Below, piece by piece: positions 6,833 through 9,957 of a DNA stretch of 9,957 nt (the first letter of the stretch is position 1; each line of letters starts with the position of its first letter). Source of the DNA: Methylococcaceae bacterium UBA4132 (GTDB taxonomy: Bacteria > Pseudomonadota > Gammaproteobacteria > Methylococcales > Methylomonadaceae). Under the pieces are notes generated by a model. That model saw nothing but the letters and a program-made list of their open reading frames with translations, was not told the DNA's origin and did not search any database. The stretch covers positions 1-9,957 of the forward strand of contig DFWO01000088.1 of assembly GCA_002380945.1 (NCBI GenBank), given 5' to 3'. The translations under genes were made by a program, and so were the position numbers.

Positions 6833-7210
6833 ATGAAAACGACACAATGGTTTTGGATACTTAGCTTAACAATAATTTCTGTACAAGTATTTGCTTATGG
6901 CAGTAGTAGCAGTTCCAAGTCCTGCACTAAACCGCATTTTAGTGAGTTCGTACCCGCCGATAAAGCAGAAGTCGCGCCGCAATCGACGTTTTCTTTTATG
7001 GCATCTTCTGTCAGCAATCCTAAAAGTATTGCTGTGGATATTAAAAAACAAGCTGTAGCGATTACGGTAACGCCTAAAGGTCAAGGCTATCAAGTCAGTG
7101 GCAAACTGCCCAGTGATTTAAAAGGCACGACTGCCCGAATTAATATTACGGCTGAAGGTGCGAATAGTTGTAAAGGCAGTGATGGCTGGTTAATCAACAT
7201 TAAAGAATAG
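6833..7210 (+). CDS. Small exported protein of unknown function
   Basis: I do not recognise the family with certainty. The 125-residue product begins with a clear Sec signal peptide: MKTTQ, then a hydrophobic core WFWILSLTIISV, and a likely cleavage after VFA (residues 19-21). The mature part of about 104 residues opens with a serine-rich linker (YGSSSSSKS) and contains exactly two cysteines (31 and 113), well placed for one disulfide bridge. The rest alternates short beta-like segments (STFSFMAS, SIAVDIKK, VAITVTPKG, YQVSGKLP, ARINITAEG), as in an immunoglobulin-like or CopC-like beta sandwich. This is a structural guess only. The ATG at 6833 is chosen because AAGGAG (6820-6825) lies 7 bases before it and the signal peptide starts there; an upstream in-frame ATG at 6761 has neither. 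It stands alone on the plus strand, converging on the lpxA-like gene. A periplasmic location is likely. Confidence 0.85.
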   Translation: MKTTQWFWILSLTIISVQVFAYGSSSSSKSCTKPHFSEFVPADKAEVAPQSTFSFMASSVSNPKSIAVDIKKQAVAITVTPKGQGYQVSGKLPSDLKGTTARINITAEGANSCKGSDGWLINIKE

Positions 7211-7231
7211 CCAACGAGACTTAGCACCTTG

Positions 7232-7304
7232 TCCACGAAAAGCACGAAAATAAATAGTTTATTAAATTCAAGATGCTGTTAGTGCCTTTCGTGCTTTTCG
7301 TGGA
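7232..7304. repeat. 18-bp perfect inverted repeat between convergent genes
   Basis: TCCACGAAAAGCACGAAA (7232-7249) and its exact complement (7287-7304) enclose 37 bases. A smaller AATAAA/TTTATT hairpin (7249-7254 with 7258-7263) is nested at the loop edge. It fills the gap between two genes that end facing each other (7210 and 7345). No T tract follows the stem on either strand, so it is not a standard intrinsic terminator. It could block transcription from both sides or be one copy of a dispersed palindromic repeat. The arms share no sequence with the element in tyrA. Confidence 0.75.
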
Positions 7305-7344
7305 TATTAAATCATGCGTAACATCAGTTAATAAGATGAGCTTG

Positions 7345-8130
7345 TTATTCTCGATGCGCGCGAGATAACTCAATAAATCCATGTGTACCACGTTTAGATT
7401 TGACAGCTAACCAGTCTTTTAATTGGCGTAATTCAGCGGTTTCTTCCAAGTTATCCAGCGGCTGTTTATTTCTTAACAACCGAAAAGCCATTTCCAGTAC
7501 CTTGTAGCGTTCGCCAGTAATGCCTGCTCGTTTTAAGCCTATGGTATTTAAACGATAGTGCCGTGCGGGTCGTCCACCTATTAGCGTGAACGGAATTACA
7601 TCCATGTTTAGCCCTGTTGTGCCTTGCACGATAGCGAATGAACCAATACGGCAAAATTGATGCGCCACCACCGAGCCGCCCATAAAGACGTTATTGCCGA
7701 CTTCAACATGACCGCCAATGGCAACATTATTAGCGAATATGGTGTTACTGCCGATGTTACAGTCATGCGCGACATGGCTGTTATTCATAAAGTAACACTG
7801 TGATGCAATACGGGTTTCACCGTGTTCTTTAGAAGCACGGTGAGCAGTAAAGCCTTCTCTAAATACATTGTTATCACCGATTAGTAACCAAGAAACCGTT
7901 TCTGCTTTAAAGCCAGTATCTTGCGGCAAACCGCCTAACACAGCATGAGGATGCAAAATATTACCGTTGCCCATTTTGACATAACGTTGCACCACCGCGT
8001 GTGCGCCAATATGACAATCATCACCCAGTTCAACGCCTGATTCAATGACTGCAAAAGGGTCTACGATAATGTTGTTGCCTAATACAGCATCGGGCGCAAT
8101 ATACGCAGTGGGGTGTATGGATTGGGTCAT
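7345..8130 (-). CDS. LpxA-like acyl-ACP--UDP-N-acetylglucosamine O-acyltransferase
   Basis: A left-handed beta-helix acyltransferase of the LpxA family, which adds a hydroxyacyl chain from ACP to the 3-OH of UDP-GlcNAc, the first step of lipid A synthesis, in the cytoplasm. The 261 residues equal the usual LpxA length (E. coli 262). Hexapeptide repeats fill about 1-185, followed by a helical C-terminal part. The catalytic region NNSHVAHDC (116-124) has the equivalents of E. coli His122 and His125; GGHVEV (His141) and AHQFC (His157) are also kept. Gly170 aligns with E. coli Gly173, which permits a long acyl chain. Deviations: the usual NQDLKYxGEPT loop is PQDTGFKAETVS, so the Lys76 equivalent and the GEPT motif are missing, and NIEGLKRR is NTIGLKRA. 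It starts 2 bases after the xerD stop with an AGAGG ribosome binding site, instead of lying in the usual lpxD-fabZ-lpxA-lpxB cluster. It may be a second, specialised paralogue, so I leave the symbol open. Confidence 0.85.
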   Translation of the reverse strand: MTQSIHPTAYIAPDAVLGNNIIVDPFAVIESGVELGDDCHIGAHAVVQRYVKMGNGNILHPHAVLGGLPQDTGFKAETVSWLLIGDNNVFREGFTAHRASKEHGETRIASQCYFMNNSHVAHDCNIGSNTIFANNVAIGGHVEVGNNVFMGGSVVAHQFCRIGSFAIVQGTTGLNMDVIPFTLIGGRPARHYRLNTIGLKRAGITGERYKVLEMAFRLLRNKQPLDNLEETAELRQLKDWLAVKSKRGTHGFIELSRAHRE

Positions 8131-8132
8131 GA

Positions 8133-9017
8133 TTAGCCTCTTGGATGATATTTGGTATGTAAGTCTTTTAAGCGTTCGCGGGCAACATGTATATAGATTT
8201 GCGTAGTCGATAAATCCGAATGCCCAAGTAGTAATTGTACTACGCGTAAATCCGCACCGTGATTTAACAAATGGGTGGCAAAGGCGTGTCTTAGAGTATG
8301 CGGCGATAACTCTTTGTTAATACCTGCGGTTTTAGCGTGCCGTTTGATAATATGCCAAAAGGCTTGCCGCGTCATACCACCTGCTCGATTAGTGACAAAT
8401 AAATAATCACATTGTCGCTCACCCAGTAAGCTCACTCTGGAGCTGGTCATATAATTTTCTAGCCAACTCATGGCTTCTGCACCGACAGGCACTAAGCGTT
8501 CTTTATTGCCCTTACCGATAATTCTAACCACACCTAGTCTAAAATTAATTTGCTCAAATTTTAAATTAACCAATTCTGACACGCGTAATCCTGTGGCATA
8601 AAGCATTTCCAACATGGTTTTATCTCTAAAGCCTAAAGGATTACTGACTTCTGGTGCGCTGAGCAGCAATTCCACGTCATGTTCAGACAGTGATAACGGC
8701 AACGGTTTACCAATATGAGGGGATTCTATTAATGCCGTGGGATCAACACTGATGCGGTTTTCACGGATAAAGTAACCGTAGAAGCGTCGTAAACTGGATA
8801 AAATGCGTGCTGAAGACCGATTACCGATACCGTCTTTATAACGACTAGCAAGAAATTGTGATAAATCACTGCCTGTTACCTCTAACAAGTGTTTGTCTTT
8901 TAACCAAAGCGCGAAAATGCGTAAATCACTGCGATAGGCGGATAAGGTATTTTCGCTTAAGCCTTGTTCTACCCACACAGCATCTAAAAATTGGTCAATT
9001 AAATCAGTGGCTTTCAT
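8133..9017 (-). CDS. xerD: Site-specific tyrosine recombinase XerD
   Basis: With XerC it resolves chromosome dimers at dif during division, activated by FtsK. The 294-residue product (E. coli 298 aa) aligns with XerD throughout: an N-terminal core-binding domain with four helices (about 1-100, IDQFLDAVWVEQGLSENTLSAYRSDL) and a C-terminal catalytic domain with Arg145 (ATGLRVSE), Lys169 (IGKGNKER), His240 and Arg243 (SPHTLRHAFATHLL), His266 (LLLGHSDLS) and the nucleophile Tyr275 (TTQIYIHV). The tail HTKYHPRG matches the XerD ending HPRA and separates it from XerC. The ATG has no clear ribosome binding site, but homology begins there. A terminator lies about 36 bases upstream, so it needs its own promoter, which I could not identify, or read-through. 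It is followed at once by the lpxA-like gene, probably in one transcript. It is a housekeeping gene; no sign of a phage or integron integrase is seen. Confidence 0.96.
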   Translation of the reverse strand: MKATDLIDQFLDAVWVEQGLSENTLSAYRSDLRIFALWLKDKHLLEVTGSDLSQFLASRYKDGIGNRSSARILSSLRRFYGYFIRENRISVDPTALIESPHIGKPLPLSLSEHDVELLLSAPEVSNPLGFRDKTMLEMLYATGLRVSELVNLKFEQINFRLGVVRIIGKGNKERLVPVGAEAMSWLENYMTSSRVSLLGERQCDYLFVTNRAGGMTRQAFWHIIKRHAKTAGINKELSPHTLRHAFATHLLNHGADLRVVQLLLGHSDLSTTQIYIHVARERLKDLHTKYHPRG

Positions 9018-9052
9018 TGTTGGTAACAGATTTGCTAACTGCGCAAGGTTCT

Positions 9053-9087
9053 AAAAAGACAGAAGTGACGTAGTTTCACTTCTGTCT
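9053..9087 (-). terminator. Intrinsic terminator of the His/Met-rich protein gene
   Basis: A perfect 12-bp stem (9057-9068 with 9076-9087, 7-base loop) begins 9 bases after the stop codon of the upstream minus-strand gene. On the minus strand it ends in a run of five T residues (9057 to 9053). It separates that gene from xerD. Confidence 0.85.
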
Positions 9088-9096
9088 CAATGGCGG

Positions 9097-9441
9097 TTAC
9101 TGCGCTTTAGGCTGGGGATGAGGGTGATGTTGCATCATCGTGTCGTGATACGCTTTCATTAAATCGCGTTGTTGTTTTTTCAGTTGCTCTTTTTTAGCGG
9201 GGTCTTTTTCTGCCAAAATTTGATTAGACAAGTCGTGCATCATCAACGAATGTTCTTGTATGGCTTTTAGATGCTGTTCTTGTTGTTCTTCGGTCATATT
9301 ACCCATCATCATGCCGCCATGTTTCATGGGTTGAGCCGCTGATTGTGGCTCGGCTGGTTTTTCTGCATCGGCAGCCCAACTTGCTATACTCAGCGGTAAT
9401 AACAATAAACCAAGAGCTGTTAATTTATGAGAGTGTTTCAT
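9097..9441 (-). CDS. Small exported His/Met-rich protein, possibly metal-binding
   Basis: I do not recognise a named family. The 114-residue product has a signal peptide (MKHSHK, hydrophobic LTALGLLLLPLSI, likely cleavage after SWA at residue 23). The mature part of about 91 residues has no cysteine, ten methionines and eight histidines. These cluster as MKHGGMMMGNM (39-49), HSLMMHD (64-70), MMQHHPHPQP (102-111). Between them lies a highly charged, probably helical and coiled-coil-prone stretch (MTEEQQEQHLKAIQEHS, then EKDPAKKEQLKKQQRDLMKAYHD). Met/His clusters in periplasmic proteins often bind copper or other soft metals, and the helical, Gln/Lys-rich middle recalls small Spy/CpxP-like periplasmic proteins. 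Both are inferences. The ATG is supported by a GAGG ribosome binding site 9 bases upstream. It is a single-gene unit with its own strong terminator, divergent from aguB. Confidence 0.85.
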   Translation of the reverse strand: MKHSHKLTALGLLLLPLSIASWAADAEKPAEPQSAAQPMKHGGMMMGNMTEEQQEQHLKAIQEHSLMMHDLSNQILAEKDPAKKEQLKKQQRDLMKAYHDTMMQHHPHPQPKAQ

Positions 9442-9606
9442 TTTGAATGACCTCGTAGAGTGATTAGGAAATGAATGTTGATAACAATTGTTGAAAGTTA
9501 AGCTACTTTTAATAGTTGACTCGCATTATGGTGACTTATTACGAATTAAACATACCATTAATTAGCACGGAGTTGGCTATGGCATTCTAGTCGTTATCCA
9601 AGTATA

Positions 9607-9637
9607 TTGCCGTGTTTTTATAAGTTATCGTTATAAA
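9607..9637 (+). promoter_or_regulatory. Candidate promoter of aguB
   Basis: TTGCCG (9607-9612) and TATAAA (9632-9637) are 19 bases apart on the plus strand, a little wide. Transcription would start about 7 bases before the aguB ATG, giving a nearly leaderless message. That fits the missing ribosome binding site there. An alternative TATAAG lies at 9619-9624 without a matching -35. Confidence 0.3.
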
Positions 9638-9650
9638 CTATTCAATCATC

Positions 9651-9957
9651 ATGAAATCAACTTTACTTGTATGTGCTGTTCAACAGCCCTGCCATGCAGA
9701 CAGACAGACCAATCTTGACTTTTCTATTGCCAAAATTCATGAAGCTGCCATAGCGGGTGCTGATTTAGTCGTATTACCCGAATTACATTTAGGACCTTAT
9801 TTTTGCCAAAACGAAGATCATAATCACTTTGATCTAGCGCAACCTATTCCCGGTCCTACGACAGAAATTTTGTCGGCGGTAGCAAAAAAATTGCAAATTG
9901 TCATTGTTTCCACTATTTTTGAAAAAAGAGCTGCGGGGCTTTATCACAATACTGCTG
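9651..9957 (+). CDS. aguB: N-carbamoylputrescine amidohydrolase, N-terminal part (cut by window edge)
   Basis: A carbon-nitrogen hydrolase (nitrilase superfamily) that cleaves N-carbamoylputrescine to putrescine, CO2 and ammonia, the last step of the agmatine route to polyamines. Only the first 102 codons are in the window. They read MKSTLLVCAVQQ, then ADRQTNLDFSIAKIHEAA, GADLVVLPELHLGPYFCQNED (39-56 and following), FDLAQPIPGPTTE (60-72) and FEKRAAGLYHNTA. Glu44 in LPELH is the first residue of the Glu-Lys-Cys catalytic triad; the Lys and Cys lie beyond the edge. The GPYFCQ and GLYHNTA strings are typical of AguB within the superfamily. No Shine-Dalgarno sequence precedes the ATG, but the homology starts immediately after it. 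An aguA (agmatine deiminase) neighbour is common for this gene and might follow outside the window. Confidence 0.92.
   Translation, partial: MKSTLLVCAVQQPCHADRQTNLDFSIAKIHEAAIAGADLVVLPELHLGPYFCQNEDHNHFDLAQPIPGPTTEILSAVAKKLQIVIVSTIFEKRAAGLYHNTA

Noticed and set aside
8133..9017. XerD as evidence of an integrated mobile element or integron
   Set aside because: The protein matches housekeeping XerD end to end, including the HPRG tail; no att sites, gene cassettes or phage genes are nearby.

Overview
The window looks like ordinary chromosome from a moderately AT-leaning gammaproteobacterium. The hisC, tyrA-aroA, cmk, rpsA, ihfB order is the arrangement known from Pseudomonas and relatives. XerD, IHF-beta and ribosomal protein S1 are all close to their E. 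coli counterparts over their full length. The dispersed-type GGTAGGTTGGGTT palindromes and the base composition remind me of sulfur- or methane-oxidising lineages (Beggiatoa/Thiothrix or Methylococcales type), but that is recollection and not a proof.

Layout. Positions 1-379 hold no gene. They contain a good minus-strand promoter that fires out of the left edge. From 6535 down to 380, on the minus strand, runs a tightly packed block: hisC (histidinol-phosphate aminotransferase), a fused tyrA-aroA gene (prephenate dehydrogenase plus EPSP synthase), cmk (CMP kinase), rpsA (ribosomal protein S1) and ihfB (IHF beta). The first three overlap (8 bases, then 1 base). The last three are separated by two convincing intrinsic terminators, so S1 and IHF-beta levels are probably set separately from the biosynthetic genes.

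Positions 6536-6832 are a divergent promoter region. On the plus strand, 6833-7210 encodes a small exported protein of unknown function. It converges on a minus-strand pair, xerD and an lpxA-like acyltransferase gene (9017 to 7345). An 18-bp inverted repeat lies between the convergent ends. Upstream of xerD, behind its own strong terminator, is a small exported His/Met-rich protein gene (9441-9097). Divergent from it, the start of an N-carbamoylputrescine amidohydrolase gene (aguB, polyamine synthesis) runs off the right edge.

The most unusual feature is a 77-bp palindromic repeat (5184-5260) inside the tyrA half of the fusion gene. It is read through in frame and adds about 26 foreign-looking residues to the NAD(P)-binding domain without breaking the gene. 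It resembles, in principle, the protein-coding palindromic elements of Rickettsia. No defence system, CRISPR array, tRNA, rRNA or insertion sequence with a transposase was found.
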